This document shows, piece by piece, positions 35,791 through 45,353 of a stretch of 64,000 bases of DNA. Within the stretch, counting starts at the first letter, position 1. Every line of letters starts with the position of its first letter. The DNA comes from Bacteroidota bacterium (GTDB taxonomy: Bacteria > Bacteroidota > Bacteroidia > Bacteroidales > Prolixibacteraceae). The notes below the pieces were generated by a model. It was not told the DNA's origin. It saw only the letters and a list, made by a program, of their open reading frames with translations, and did not search any database. The position numbers and the translations under genes were made by a program. The stretch lies in the NCBI GenBank assembly GCA_030684645.1, contig JAUXUF010000018.1, positions 1 to 64,000 of the forward strand. The letters run 5' to 3'.

Positions 35791-35819
35791 GCTTGAAAAA
35801 CCAAATAAAAACTATAAAA

Positions 35820-37445
35820 ATGAAATCAATTAAATTAAAACCAATCTTCCTGATACTGGCAGTTTCGCTGATGGTTTCATACGCGGCCATAGCGCAACGT
35901 ATTATCAAGGGAACTGTTTACCGGGAAGGCAAACTTGCATCTGGAGTGACTGTTGATGGTCAAAAAGCAAAGACTGCCGTTTTTACAGGCTTCGACGGTC
36001 TTTATGAGATCGATGTTCCTGAGAATTGTAAATTCATCAAATTTACTTACATCGACGACACACGCAAACTGGATATTTCAGGCAATACCAGTAACGTGAT
36101 TGACTTTAGTTTTGACGGAGAAATTCCCGTTGCTGCTGAAGCAGTTGAGTCAGGAGTCGTACTTAAAACTTCAGCCGAACTGATTGCAGCCCGTGATAAG
36201 GACTTCATGAGTTTTTATACCATGGAAAAACAATTCTACGATCAGAAAGACTACAAATCGGCCCTGACCTCGTGGAGGAAACTATACAAAACATATCCAA
36301 AATCTACCATGAATATTTACATTCATGGAGTGAATATGTACGAAAGCCTGGTTGAGGGCACATCCGATCGCAAACTGAAAGATCTATACATCGATACCTT
36401 GATGATGGTATATGACAAACGAATCAAATATTTCGATCAAAAAGGATATAACCTTGGAAGGCAAGGAACCGATTACCTGAAATATAAACTTGACAACGAA
36501 AAATTAACCGATGAACAATTGAAACCCATCATGAAAAAGGGTTACAATTACCTTGACGAATCAATAAAACTTCAAGGTCTTGAATCAGAAGCTCCGGTAT
36601 TGATTTTGCTCATGCAATCCACCCGAAGATTGTTTGATCTTGGGGAATTCAACAAGGGAAAAGTCATTGAAAATTATGACATTATTTCAAATATTCTGAA
36701 CAGCTACCTTAAAAAGGAGCCAAATGCAGAGAAATATACAAGTATCCGCGATCTTGTTGACCAGCTATTTCAGGCTAGTGGAGCTGCAGATTGTGATGCA
36801 TTAATCAGTATCTACGAACCGAAATTTGATCAGGTAGCTGCAAACATCGACGATCTAAAAAAAATGATCCGGCTGCTCGACAGGCAGAATTGTGATGCAA
36901 GTCCATTGTTTGCAAAGGCTTCTGAAAAACTTTATAACTTAGAGCCTTCAGCTGAGGCAGCCTATAACATGGCCCGTCTATTTGTGAAAGCAAATCAATT
37001 GGATAAAGCTGCAAGCTATTACAAACAAGCTGTTAATTCCGAAAAAGATCCGCTGAATCTTTCAAAATATTACATCGAATTGGCAAAATTGAGTTTTAAT
37101 GTCAGTCCACAAGAGTCTAGAGGATATTTAAAGAAAGCAATAGAGAACAACCCTAATTCAGGTATTGCCTATTTATTACTTGGCGACTTGTATGCTCATA
37201 ATAGCAAAGCATATGGTGAAAATGACTTTGAACACACTTTTGTTTTCATGGTAGCTGTTGATTATTATATTAAAGCAAAGAAAGTTGATTCGACCGTTGA
37301 AGCTGAGGCCAATGAAAAAATTTCACTTTACTCACAATATTTTCCTTCAAAAGAAGACATCTTCTTTAATGGCCTGACTGTTGGCAAGTCGGTAAGCGTG
37401 GGAAGCTGGATTGGTGAAAGCACCACTCTACGTGAAAAAAGATAA
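35820..37445 (+). CDS. secreted TPR-repeat protein
   Basis: 541 residues from ATG at 35820; the TTG at 35793 would only add residues before the signal peptide (IFLILAVSLMVSYAAIAQ). A short carboxypeptidase-regulatory-like beta domain (IIKGTVYREGKLASGVTVDG) is followed by helical repeats with TPR spacing: YKSALTSWRKLYKTYPKS, SAEAAYNMARLFVKANQLDK, AASYYKQAVNS and SGIAYLLLGDLYAHNSKAYG. Probably periplasmic and protein-binding. Follows the barrel protein after 29 bp and is ended by a terminator. Confidence 0.8.
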   Translation: MKSIKLKPIFLILAVSLMVSYAAIAQRIIKGTVYREGKLASGVTVDGQKAKTAVFTGFDGLYEIDVPENCKFIKFTYIDDTRKLDISGNTSNVIDFSFDGEIPVAAEAVESGVVLKTSAELIAARDKDFMSFYTMEKQFYDQKDYKSALTSWRKLYKTYPKSTMNIYIHGVNMYESLVEGTSDRKLKDLYIDTLMMVYDKRIKYFDQKGYNLGRQGTDYLKYKLDNEKLTDEQLKPIMKKGYNYLDESIKLQGLESEAPVLILLMQSTRRLFDLGEFNKGKVIENYDIISNILNSYLKKEPNAEKYTSIRDLVDQLFQASGAADCDALISIYEPKFDQVAANIDDLKKMIRLLDRQNCDASPLFAKASEKLYNLEPSAEAAYNMARLFVKANQLDKAASYYKQAVNSEKDPLNLSKYYIELAKLSFNVSPQESRGYLKKAIENNPNSGIAYLLLGDLYAHNSKAYGENDFEHTFVFMVAVDYYIKAKKVDSTVEAEANEKISLYSQYFPSKEDIFFNGLTVGKSVSVGSWIGESTTLREKR

Positions 37446-37470
37446 AGATTTGAATTTTTCCAAAATATTG

Positions 37471-37513
37471 AAAAGCATTGCATTTCCCTAAAGAGATGCA
37501 ATGCTTTTCTTTT
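37471..37513 (+). terminator. intrinsic terminator after the TPR gene
   Basis: AAAAGCATTGCAT / ATGCAATGCTTTT, a 13-bp perfect stem with a 12-nt loop, followed by CTTTTAA. Begins 26 bp after the stop. Confidence 0.82.
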
Positions 37514-37605
37514 AATCATGTTTTATTTCTAGCTTTATCCTTTAAACCAAAGTCAATCTGAAATGATTGGAACTTCAAAAATATTTCACCCTACCCATAC
37601 AGGCA

Positions 37606-38211
37606 ATGAGCTTAAAGGCAACGATATACTTGTTTTTTAGAAATGTCAGATTCTATCTGGTTAGGAAAAATATATTTTCCTTGCTGATCATTCTACTATT
37701 TCTTCTATTTGTTTCGTGCGAAAACGAAATTGCCAAAATCAAAACCTATACGAATACAGAGGAATTACCTGCCATTACAGCCGAAGGATTTGAAATGCTG
37801 TACTCCGACTCCAACATTGTACGTTTAAAATTACAGACTCCGGAACTCATCAGGCATGAAAATGAAAAAGTACTTTATACTGAATTTCCAAAAGGGGTAA
37901 AAATTCAGAAATACGATGCGGCCATGAATATCGTTTCAAGCATTACCTGTCTGTATGCCAAACACTTTGACCTTGACGACCGCTGGGAAGTAAAAAATAA
38001 TGTGATTGCGGTGAACTTTAGGGGAGACACCCTCAAAACCGAATACCTGGTTTGGGATTCACGCAAAGAGAAAATATATTCTGATCAGTTTGTACAAATC
38101 ATTCAAAAAGATCAGATATATACCGGCATTGGTTTCGAATCCAATCAGGACTTTTCCACTTATCACATTACAAACCTGAAAGGCCACATGTACGTCAACA
38201 TGGCTAAATAA
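37606..38211 (+). CDS. lptC: LPS export periplasmic protein LptC
   Basis: 201 residues from ATG at 37606. A membrane-spanning signal ends in the lipobox-like LLFVSC, then the OstA/LptC-like beta-jellyroll: YSDSNIVRLKLQTPELIRHE, YTEFPKGVKIQKYD, ITCLYAKHFDLDDRWEVKNN and LKTEYLVWDSRKEKIYSDQ. LptC takes lipopolysaccharide from the LptBFG transporter and passes it to the periplasmic bridge. Bacteroidota LptC proteins of this lipoprotein type commonly lie next to the CorC-like gene that follows here after 9 bp. Confidence 0.88.
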   Translation: MSLKATIYLFFRNVRFYLVRKNIFSLLIILLFLLFVSCENEIAKIKTYTNTEELPAITAEGFEMLYSDSNIVRLKLQTPELIRHENEKVLYTEFPKGVKIQKYDAAMNIVSSITCLYAKHFDLDDRWEVKNNVIAVNFRGDTLKTEYLVWDSRKEKIYSDQFVQIIQKDQIYTGIGFESNQDFSTYHITNLKGHMYVNMAK

Positions 38212-38220
38212 TTAAAAGAT

Positions 38221-39492
38221 ATGGATTTGCTATTGGTCATCTCAATTACCATTTTACTATCTGCATTTTTCTCCGGAATGGAAATCGCATTTATTTCGGC
38301 CAATAAACTTAGGCTGGAACTCGACAAAAAGCAAAACATTATCTTCTCTAATCTGATTTCGCTTTACACCAGGCATCCAGGACAATTTATCGCGACTATG
38401 CTGGTTGGAAATAACGTGGCCCTGGTTGTTTATGGTATTGCCTTTGCAAACCTTCTCGAACCTTTTCTGATTCTTTATCTTCATTCTGATTACTTGGTTT
38501 TATTGGCACAGACTATCATTTCAACATTAATTATACTGGCCACAGCCGAGTATCTGCCAAAAATGCTTTTCCGGATCAATCCGAACAGGATGCTACAGAT
38601 TTTCGCCATTCCGATAGCTTTTTTTTATTTTTTGTTCTATCCGGTGACTAAGTTCGCCATGCGGATTTCAAAGTTTGTCCTGAGAGTTTTCCTAAACGAA
38701 CAAATAAATAATGTGAATGAAAAAGTTATTTTCAGCCGTATTGATCTGGATTATTTCGTCAATGAACCTGAAAACAGCAATTCATCTCAAACTGATCAGG
38801 ATATGGATAATGAAGTGAAGCTTTTCCGGAATGCACTTGATTTTTCAAAAGTCAAATTACGTGAAATCATGGTTCCACGAACCGAAATTGTTGCACTCGA
38901 TGTTGAATCTACCGTTGATGAACTTCACCACAAATTCGTAGAAACCGGATATTCCCGTATTTTGCTATATTCAGGGAACAATGACAATATCGTCGGATTT
39001 ATTCACCATTCGGTCATATTCACCAATCCCGATTCAATAAAATCCAATCTTCGGAAGATTTTGATTGTACCCGAAACCATGTCGGCCAGCAAACTGCTGG
39101 GCAAATTTATTCAGCAACGACTTAGCATGGCCATCGTTGTTGACGAATTTGGCGGAACTGCCGGAATGGTGACCAGCGAAGATATTCTGGAGGAAATATT
39201 TGGCGAAATTGAAGATGAGCACGACACCATTGATTTAATTAAGAAACAAATTGCTCCCGGCGAGTTCGTCTTCTCAGGCAGACTGGAGCTCGATGAACTG
39301 AATGAGTCTTTCAATCTGGAGTTGCCTGAAAATGAAAATTTCGAAACACTGGCCGGGTTCATCCTCTTCAATCACGAAAGTATCCCCAAAGTAAATACAG
39401 TCATAACGATCGATCAGTACCGCTTCAAAATTTTGAAAGCTACCCACACAAAAATCGAATTGGTGCACCTTAAGATATTGGATAATAACTAA
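38221..39492 (+). CDS. CNNM/CorC (HlyC) transporter-associated membrane protein
   Basis: 423 residues. DUF21 transmembrane domain with about four helices (ITILLSAFFSGMEIAFISAN at the start), a CBS pair (VKLREIMVPRTEIVALDV, YSRILLYSGNNDNIVGFIHH, LSMAIVVDEFGGTAGMVTSE) and the C-terminal CorC_HlyC domain (GEFVFSGRLELDELNESFNL). Family members are implicated in magnesium/cobalt resistance, and in gliding Bacteroidota a relative is named GldE. The exact role here cannot be decided. Confidence 0.9.
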   Translation: MDLLLVISITILLSAFFSGMEIAFISANKLRLELDKKQNIIFSNLISLYTRHPGQFIATMLVGNNVALVVYGIAFANLLEPFLILYLHSDYLVLLAQTIISTLIILATAEYLPKMLFRINPNRMLQIFAIPIAFFYFLFYPVTKFAMRISKFVLRVFLNEQINNVNEKVIFSRIDLDYFVNEPENSNSSQTDQDMDNEVKLFRNALDFSKVKLREIMVPRTEIVALDVESTVDELHHKFVETGYSRILLYSGNNDNIVGFIHHSVIFTNPDSIKSNLRKILIVPETMSASKLLGKFIQQRLSMAIVVDEFGGTAGMVTSEDILEEIFGEIEDEHDTIDLIKKQIAPGEFVFSGRLELDELNESFNLELPENENFETLAGFILFNHESIPKVNTVITIDQYRFKILKATHTKIELVHLKILDNN

Positions 39493-39586
39493 AATAAAAA
39501 TTGAATATAGAGGAATAATATTGAAAATTATTATCTTCGTCCCACGAAATTTTAACGAAATAATTATAATAAAATAAATACAGTAA

Positions 39587-41704
39587 ATGGCTACATTACA
39601 GAACATAAGGAATCGCGGAGGTTTATTGGTAGCGATCGTAATCGGTCTTGCCTTAGGCGCATTTATTCTGGGCGACATGCTTAATTCAGGAAGCAAGTTG
39701 ATGAAACCCAGTCAGATGAAAATTGCGGAAATTGATGGCGAGTCCGTTCAATATCCTGATTTTCAAAAGAAAGTTGAAGAGCTTTCTGAAATTTACAAAA
39801 TGAATACCCAGAAAAATCAGATTGACGAAAATACATGGGAACAGATTCGCGAACAAGTATGGCAAGAATATCTTCAGGAAAATATTCTGGGAAAAGCAAC
39901 CGAAAACCTCGGAATTTCGGTCAGTGCAGATGAGCTTTTTGATTTGGTACAGGGAAATAACCCACATCCGATTATACAGCAACTTTTCAAAGACCCGAAA
40001 ACCGGACAAGTTGACAAATCTACCATCCTGCAGTTTTTGAAATCTCTGGAAACCAATGCAACTCCTCAACAAAAAGCCTACTGGTTATACATTGAAGGTC
40101 AGATTAAAATGGACCGACTTCGGACTAAATACAACAGTCTGGTTTCGAAAGGATTGTATGTAACTTCGGATGAAGCAAAGGAAAGTTTGTCCGCCAAAAA
40201 CAAAAATACCAACTTTCAGTACATTGTTTTGAATTACGCATCAGTTGCCGACAGCGCCGTAAAAGTATCTGACAGCGATCTGAAAGAATATTACAACAAA
40301 CACAAAAACGAGTACAAACAAGAGAAGACCCGTAAGATTGAATACATTACCTTCGAGGTACTTCCTTCGGCAGCAGACAATGCAGCAACTCAGAAATGGT
40401 TAAACGACAGCAAAAAGGAATTTGCATCGATCTCAGACAACCAACAGTATATAAACGTAAATTCTGATACTCCTTTTGATCCGGGGTTCTCCAAAAAAGA
40501 AGAACTTTCACCAGAAATTGCAGCATGGGCATTTAGCGCGCAACCGGGTGATTTCTATGGTCCATATTTCGAAAACAATGTATATAAACTGGCAAAAATT
40601 GATCAGTTTAAAATGTTGCCCGATTCAGCTCAGGCAAGCCATATCCTCATAAACCCACAAACAGTTGGCAGTGTTGACAAGGCGCGTGCAAAAATTGACA
40701 GCATTAAAAAACTGATCGAAAACGGGGCCAATTTTGCCGAACTTGCCAGGAAGTTTTCTGAAGATCCCGGATCTGCTGCAAAAGGCGGTGATTTGGGTTG
40801 GTTTAAACGCAAACAAATGGTCCCTGAATTCGAAGAAGCTGCTTTCTCCGGAGAAATAAACAAACTTTACGTAGTGGGCACCCGCTTTGGGTTCCACCTG
40901 ATCAAACCGACGAAAAAAGGCAAAGAAACCAATCAGGTACGCATTGCCACTCTTTCCAGAAAAGTTGAACCAGGGACTGAAACCTATCAAAAGATATATT
41001 CGGAAACCAGCAAATTTGCCAGCGAGAACCAAACTGCAGAAGCATTTAACAAATCGGTTATTGATCAAAAGCTGGACAAAAAAATGGCTACATTGAAAGA
41101 AAACGACCGCGAAGTTGCAGGACTCGAAACCTCACGTGCACTGGTTAAAGCCGCATATAGCGGAGATCAGGGAAAAGTGCTGGTTAACAATGAAGGATCG
41201 ACCATCTTTGAATTTGGAAACAAATTTGTGATTGGAGTATTGACTGGAATTACTGAAGAAGGTACATCTACGTTTGAAGAAGCTAAAATCCGCGTTGATC
41301 TGGCAGTCCGCAAAGAGAAAAAAGCCCAGATGCTTGCAGGAAAATTAAAAAATGCGGCTTCAGGCCAGACTGATCTGAGCGCTGTTGCTTCCAAACTGTC
41401 AACCGATGTTAAAGAAGCCTCCGGGATAAACTTTAACAGCTTCTCAATCCCTTCAATCGGATTTGAACCTGCGGTAATTGGAACAGTATGCAGTCTCGCT
41501 GAAGGAAAGGTCTCAGTACCTATCGAAGGAAACAATGGCGTTTATCTGACCAAAGTTACTTCATTCACCACCGGCACCGACAATGTCCTGAAAGCAGAAA
41601 AAACCCGACTCGCGCAAACCCTGAGCAGCAGGGCAGGAGGACAGATTTTTGAATCGCTCAAGAAGGTCGCCGAAATAGAAGACAAACGAGCAAAATTCTA
41701 TTAA
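39587..41704 (+). CDS. PpiD/SurA-type peptidyl-prolyl isomerase
   Basis: 705 residues. One N-terminal membrane helix (GLLVAIVIGLALGAFILGDM) anchors a large periplasmic chaperone: SurA N-like domain (QVWQEYLQENILGKATENLG), a parvulin rotamase domain at about residues 345-440 (ASHILINPQTVGSVDKARAK, ARKFSEDPGSAAKGGDLGWF, FGFHLIKPTKKG), and a long C-terminal part. It assists folding of outer-membrane proteins as they leave the Sec translocon. Ended by a strong terminator. Confidence 0.93.
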   Translation: MATLQNIRNRGGLLVAIVIGLALGAFILGDMLNSGSKLMKPSQMKIAEIDGESVQYPDFQKKVEELSEIYKMNTQKNQIDENTWEQIREQVWQEYLQENILGKATENLGISVSADELFDLVQGNNPHPIIQQLFKDPKTGQVDKSTILQFLKSLETNATPQQKAYWLYIEGQIKMDRLRTKYNSLVSKGLYVTSDEAKESLSAKNKNTNFQYIVLNYASVADSAVKVSDSDLKEYYNKHKNEYKQEKTRKIEYITFEVLPSAADNAATQKWLNDSKKEFASISDNQQYINVNSDTPFDPGFSKKEELSPEIAAWAFSAQPGDFYGPYFENNVYKLAKIDQFKMLPDSAQASHILINPQTVGSVDKARAKIDSIKKLIENGANFAELARKFSEDPGSAAKGGDLGWFKRKQMVPEFEEAAFSGEINKLYVVGTRFGFHLIKPTKKGKETNQVRIATLSRKVEPGTETYQKIYSETSKFASENQTAEAFNKSVIDQKLDKKMATLKENDREVAGLETSRALVKAAYSGDQGKVLVNNEGSTIFEFGNKFVIGVLTGITEEGTSTFEEAKIRVDLAVRKEKKAQMLAGKLKNAASGQTDLSAVASKLSTDVKEASGINFNSFSIPSIGFEPAVIGTVCSLAEGKVSVPIEGNNGVYLTKVTSFTTGTDNVLKAEKTRLAQTLSSRAGGQIFESLKKVAEIEDKRAKFY

Positions 41705-41720
41705 TAGAATATCAAAGGAA

Positions 41721-41750
41721 AAAGCGGGCTGATGGCCCGCTTTTTTTTTA
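41721..41750 (+). terminator. intrinsic terminator after ppiD-like gene
   Basis: AGCGGGC-TGATG-GCCCGCT followed by nine T. It begins 17 bp after the stop codon. Confidence 0.9.
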
Positions 41751-41799
41751 TCATATCCTTTTACTGAAAACGATACGATCAACCGTAAATAACTGTTGA

Positions 41800-41832
41800 T
41801 TTGGTCCAGCGACCAATTTTTATTTAAATTTG
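41800..41832 (+). promoter_or_regulatory. guaB promoter
   Basis: TTTG at 41800-41803 (-33) and TAAATTTG at 41825-41832 (-7) are 21 bp apart and match the Bacteroidota consensus. The ATG follows 28 bp later. Confidence 0.6.
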
Positions 41833-41860
41833 CATCATTACCCATTTTAAAGACAAATCT

Positions 41861-43357
41861 ATGGCCCGGTATTTTAACGATGTTTCCAGAACTTTCAATG
41901 AATATTTATTGATTCCAGGATTAACAACCAAAGAATGTTTCCCTCAGAATGTATCCTTAAAAACACCGCTTGTAAAGTATCAGAAAGGTACAACCCCTGA
42001 GTTGGAACTAAATATCCCCTTTGTTTCAGCCATCATGCAATCGGTTTCAGACCATAAAATGGCCATTGCTTTGGCAAAAAACGGTGGACTTTCCTTTATT
42101 TTCGGCTCACAGCCTATTGAAACGCAAATCGAAATGGTCCGGAAAGTAAAAAAATTCAAAGCCGGATTTGTAGTCAGTGATGCGAACCTGACTCCCAGCG
42201 ATACCTTAAAAGATGTTTTAACGATAAAAGCAAAAACAGGTCATTCTACCATTGGAATTACTGCTGATGGAACTTCAAACGGAAAACTTCTGGGAATTGT
42301 AGCCAGCAGGGATTACCGGGAGAATAAAGACAGTCCGGATACCCCGATCAGCGAATTCATGACCCCATTCTCGAAACTGGTAACCGGAGAACTGGGCATT
42401 TCGCTTACTGAAGCCAATGATGTAATCTGGGATAACAAACTCAACACACTTCCAATCATCGATAAAGACCAGAACCTGCAATACTTTGTGTTCCGGAAAG
42501 ATTACGACGAACACCGGGAAAACCCGAATGAGATGCTCGATGTCAATAAAAAATTGCTGGTCGGGGCAGGCATCAACACCCGCGATTATACCGAAAGGGT
42601 TCCGCAATTAGTTGAAGCCGGAGCTGATGTCTTATGCATTGACTCTTCTGATGGATTTTCGGAATGGCAACAAGAAACCATTCAGTTCATCAAAAACAAA
42701 TACAACGGGAAAGTAAAAGTTGGCGCCGGAAATGTGGTTGACAAGGAGGGATTTTTATACCTGGTAGAAGCTGGGGCCGATTTTATTAAAGTTGGTATTG
42801 GTGGCGGTTCCATCTGTATTACCCGCGAACAAAAAGGAATTGGCCGTGGACAGGCGACTGCCTTGATTGAAGTTGCTGAAGCCCGGAAGGAATACTTTGA
42901 ACAAACCGGTATTTATGTTCCGATTTGTTCGGATGGCGGCATTGTTCAGGACTACCACATGGTTCTTGCCCTGGCCATGGGCGCCGATTTCATCATGATG
43001 GGGCGATATTTCGCCCGCTTCGATGAAAGTCCAACCAAGAAACTTAAAGTAGGAAACAGCTATGTCAAAGAATATTGGGGCGAAGGTTCGAACCGTGCCC
43101 GCAACTGGCAACGTTACGATACAGGTGGCAGCGAAGGTCTCAAGTTTGAAGAAGGAGTTGACAGTTATGTACCTTATGCCGGTAAATTAAAAGACAACCT
43201 GGATATTACCCTGGGGAAAATCATATCAACCATTTGCAGTTGCGGGGCACTGAGTATTCCTGAACTGGAACAGAGTGCCAAAATCACACTCGTTTCATCA
43301 ACCAGCATCATTGAAGGCGGAGCCCATGATGTAATTCTGAAGGAAACGAATATTTAA
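41861..43357 (+). CDS. guaB: IMP dehydrogenase, Tritrichomonas-like type
   Basis: NAD-dependent oxidation of IMP to XMP, the committed step of GMP synthesis. 498 residues: N-terminal barrel part [37 protein letters not shown], a CBS pair (about 100-220, [19 protein letters not shown]), barrel return [20 protein letters not shown], catalytic loop [12 protein letters not shown] with the active cysteine near residue 319, and flap [10 protein letters not shown] holding the Arg-Tyr dyad. The sequence follows the Tritrichomonas foetus enzyme, as I remember it, much more closely than E. coli GuaB. Own promoter and terminator. Confidence 0.95.
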   Translation: MARYFNDVSRTFNEYLLIPGLTTKECFPQNVSLKTPLVKYQKGTTPELELNIPFVSAIMQSVSDHKMAIALAKNGGLSFIFGSQPIETQIEMVRKVKKFKAGFVVSDANLTPSDTLKDVLTIKAKTGHSTIGITADGTSNGKLLGIVASRDYRENKDSPDTPISEFMTPFSKLVTGELGISLTEANDVIWDNKLNTLPIIDKDQNLQYFVFRKDYDEHRENPNEMLDVNKKLLVGAGINTRDYTERVPQLVEAGADVLCIDSSDGFSEWQQETIQFIKNKYNGKVKVGAGNVVDKEGFLYLVEAGADFIKVGIGGGSICITREQKGIGRGQATALIEVAEARKEYFEQTGIYVPICSDGGIVQDYHMVLALAMGADFIMMGRYFARFDESPTKKLKVGNSYVKEYWGEGSNRARNWQRYDTGGSEGLKFEEGVDSYVPYAGKLKDNLDITLGKIISTICSCGALSIPELEQSAKITLVSSTSIIEGGAHDVILKETNI

Positions 43358-43367
43358 GAGAAAACCA

Positions 43368-43397
43368 GAAAGCGGGCCTCTGCCCGCTTTCCTTTTC
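43368..43397 (+). terminator. bidirectional terminator between guaB and yqeY
   Basis: GAAAGCGGGC-CTCT-GCCCGCTTTC, a perfect 10-bp stem, followed by CTTTTCC. It ends guaB, and the hairpin could also serve the convergent division cluster. Confidence 0.8.
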
Positions 43398-43445
43398 CAC
43401 CCCAAATGCACAAAACCTGAGATTTCAGGTCCCGACATTCTATCT

Positions 43446-43895
43446 TTAGCTTAACAGCGCTTTCACCTTATCCGAGATATCTTTTCCATCAGCAAGTCCA
43501 GCCAGCTTTTTGGAAGCTATTCCCATCACTTTTCCCATATCCTTCATGCCCGAGGCGCCAACTTCAGCGATGATTGCCTGAACTGTTTCTGACAACTCAG
43601 TATCCGACATTTTTACCGGAAGATAGCTTTCGAATATTTTAACCTGAAACATTTCCTGATCGTACAAATCAGTTCGATTTTGCTCTTTGTAAATGGTTGC
43701 AGAATCTGTTCCCTGTTTGGCTAACTTTTGAATGATCTTCAGGCATTCCTGATCGGTCAATTCGCCGGTTGCACCTGCCGCTGATTTGGCTTCAATCATC
43801 ACTTTTTTAATCCCGCGCAAAGCTTCGAGTTTTTCTTTTTCCCGCGCTTTCATCGCGTCCATTATGTCCCTGCTAATCTGATCAAATAAGCTCAT
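43446..43895 (-). CDS. GatB/YqeY domain protein
   Basis: 149 residues from ATG at 43895. The stand-alone YqeY form of the C-terminal domain of GatB: ISRDIMDAMKAREKEKLEAL, IKKVMIEAKSAAG, EQNRTDLYDQEMFQVKIFES, YLPVKMSDTELSE and the final VMGIASKKLAGLADG. The role may touch tRNA-dependent amidotransferase or tRNA handling but is unproven. Last gene of the division cluster, 10 bp after the second ftsZ; this placement after ftsZ is common in Bacteroidota. Confidence 0.92.
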   Translation of the reverse strand: MSLFDQISRDIMDAMKAREKEKLEALRGIKKVMIEAKSAAGATGELTDQECLKIIQKLAKQGTDSATIYKEQNRTDLYDQEMFQVKIFESYLPVKMSDTELSETVQAIIAEVGASGMKDMGKVMGIASKKLAGLADGKDISDKVKALLS

Positions 43896-43905
43896 ATTTC
43901 GGTAG

Positions 43906-45327
43906 TTAATCAACGTTATCGTGCAAATACGAATTGTTATCCCGCAAAATTACATTATTATTTTCATCCGGAGATATCGAAAATCGGGATATTTTCTCAT
44001 CTACTTTTTTTTTAAACCCGAAGAATTTTGAATTTTTCCGTCGGTAGGCCGGAATATTTTCCAGTTCAGCGACATCTTCTTCAGAGGTTTGGGAAAAATC
44101 CAATGGTTCAGCTATTTCACCGTGAAGATCTTTTTTCGCATGGGTATTTCCGTACAATTCTTCAAACTCATCGTGAACTCCTGAATTCATTTCGAATTCA
44201 AATGTTTTTTGTTTCACATTTTTCGATCCGTAAAATTCACTTTCAACCGATGGTTTCACTTCCTTTTTTGCAGAAGAGACCAGATCCATCACATCATCCT
44301 GTAGGGTGTGGTAAGTTTTTTCCTGATTCCGGTTAATTACCATCTCAGGGATACTGCTTGTACTGAACCCGGTGGCAATAATGGTTACCGAGATTTTATC
44401 GCCCAACGATTCATCAACTCCGTTACCCCAGATCAGGTCAGCCGAATTTCCGGCTTTTTCCTGCACAAAATCGGTGATGTCACCAATTTCATCCATGGTT
44501 ATTTCTTCAATTCCTGAAGTAATATTCAGCAAGATATTGCGTGCACCATGGATGTCGTTGTTGTTCAGTAAAGGCGAATTTAACGCTTGTTCAACGGCAA
44601 TGACTGCCCGGTTTACACCCGAAGCAATGCCAGTTCCCATCAAGGCCACACCGCTGTTCCGCATGACCGTTTCAACATCGGCAAAGTCAACGTTAATATA
44701 GCCTGGAACAGTAATAATCTCAGCGATCCCCTTTGCTGCAGTGGTTAAAATATTATCAGCTTTGGCAAAAGCATCCGATATCTTCGAGTCGCCGTACATT
44801 TCACGGATGCGCTCATTGTTGATTACCAGCAACGAATCGACATGTGCCTCCATCGCCGCGATACCTTCAACAGCTTGTTTGATACGGCGGCGTCCTTCAT
44901 TCCGGAAAGGGATGGTTACAATCCCGACAGTCAGGATTCCGAGTTCACGCGCTGCCTGGGCAATGACAGGCGCTCCACCGGTACCGGTACCTCCACCCAT
45001 TCCGGCAGTAATAAAAACCATCTTGGTATTGTTCCCCAAAACTTTCTTTACATCTTCAATATTTTCGATGGCGGCATCACGCCCTGTTTCAGGTTTATTA
45101 CCAGCGCCGCGGCCTTCAGTCAGCGATGACCCCAATTGTACTTTAAAAGGGACCGGACTGTTGATCAATGCCTGCGCATCCGTGTTGCAAACCATAAAAT
45201 CCACATCACGAATCCCCTGATGATACATGTGATTTACGGCATTTCCACCGCCACCACCTACTCCAATTACCTTGATGATTGAACCTGAGTTAACGGTTAA
45301 ATCAAAATTCATAATCTCGTTTGCCAT
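43906..45327 (-). CDS. ftsZ: cell division protein FtsZ, conventional copy
   Basis: 473 residues from ATG at 45327; a longer frame to 45429 reads back into the upstream copy and is rejected. Tubulin-like GTPase: T1 IIKVIGVGGGGGNAVNHMYH, signature GMGGGTGTGGAPV, T7 NVDFADVETVM with the catalytic Asp residues, and TIIATGFS. The long C-terminal linker leads to the conserved peptide ENIPAYRRKN and the phylum-typical end NNSYLHDNVD, where FtsA and other partners bind. It forms the Z-ring. 26 bp downstream of a second ftsZ gene. Confidence 0.96.
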   Translation of the reverse strand: MANEIMNFDLTVNSGSIIKVIGVGGGGGNAVNHMYHQGIRDVDFMVCNTDAQALINSPVPFKVQLGSSLTEGRGAGNKPETGRDAAIENIEDVKKVLGNNTKMVFITAGMGGGTGTGGAPVIAQAARELGILTVGIVTIPFRNEGRRRIKQAVEGIAAMEAHVDSLLVINNERIREMYGDSKISDAFAKADNILTTAAKGIAEIITVPGYINVDFADVETVMRNSGVALMGTGIASGVNRAVIAVEQALNSPLLNNNDIHGARNILLNITSGIEEITMDEIGDITDFVQEKAGNSADLIWGNGVDESLGDKISVTIIATGFSTSSIPEMVINRNQEKTYHTLQDDVMDLVSSAKKEVKPSVESEFYGSKNVKQKTFEFEMNSGVHDEFEELYGNTHAKKDLHGEIAEPLDFSQTSEEDVAELENIPAYRRKNSKFFGFKKKVDEKISRFSISPDENNNVILRDNNSYLHDNVD

Positions 45328-45353
45328 GATCCTGTATTTTTCGTGTTTATTAA

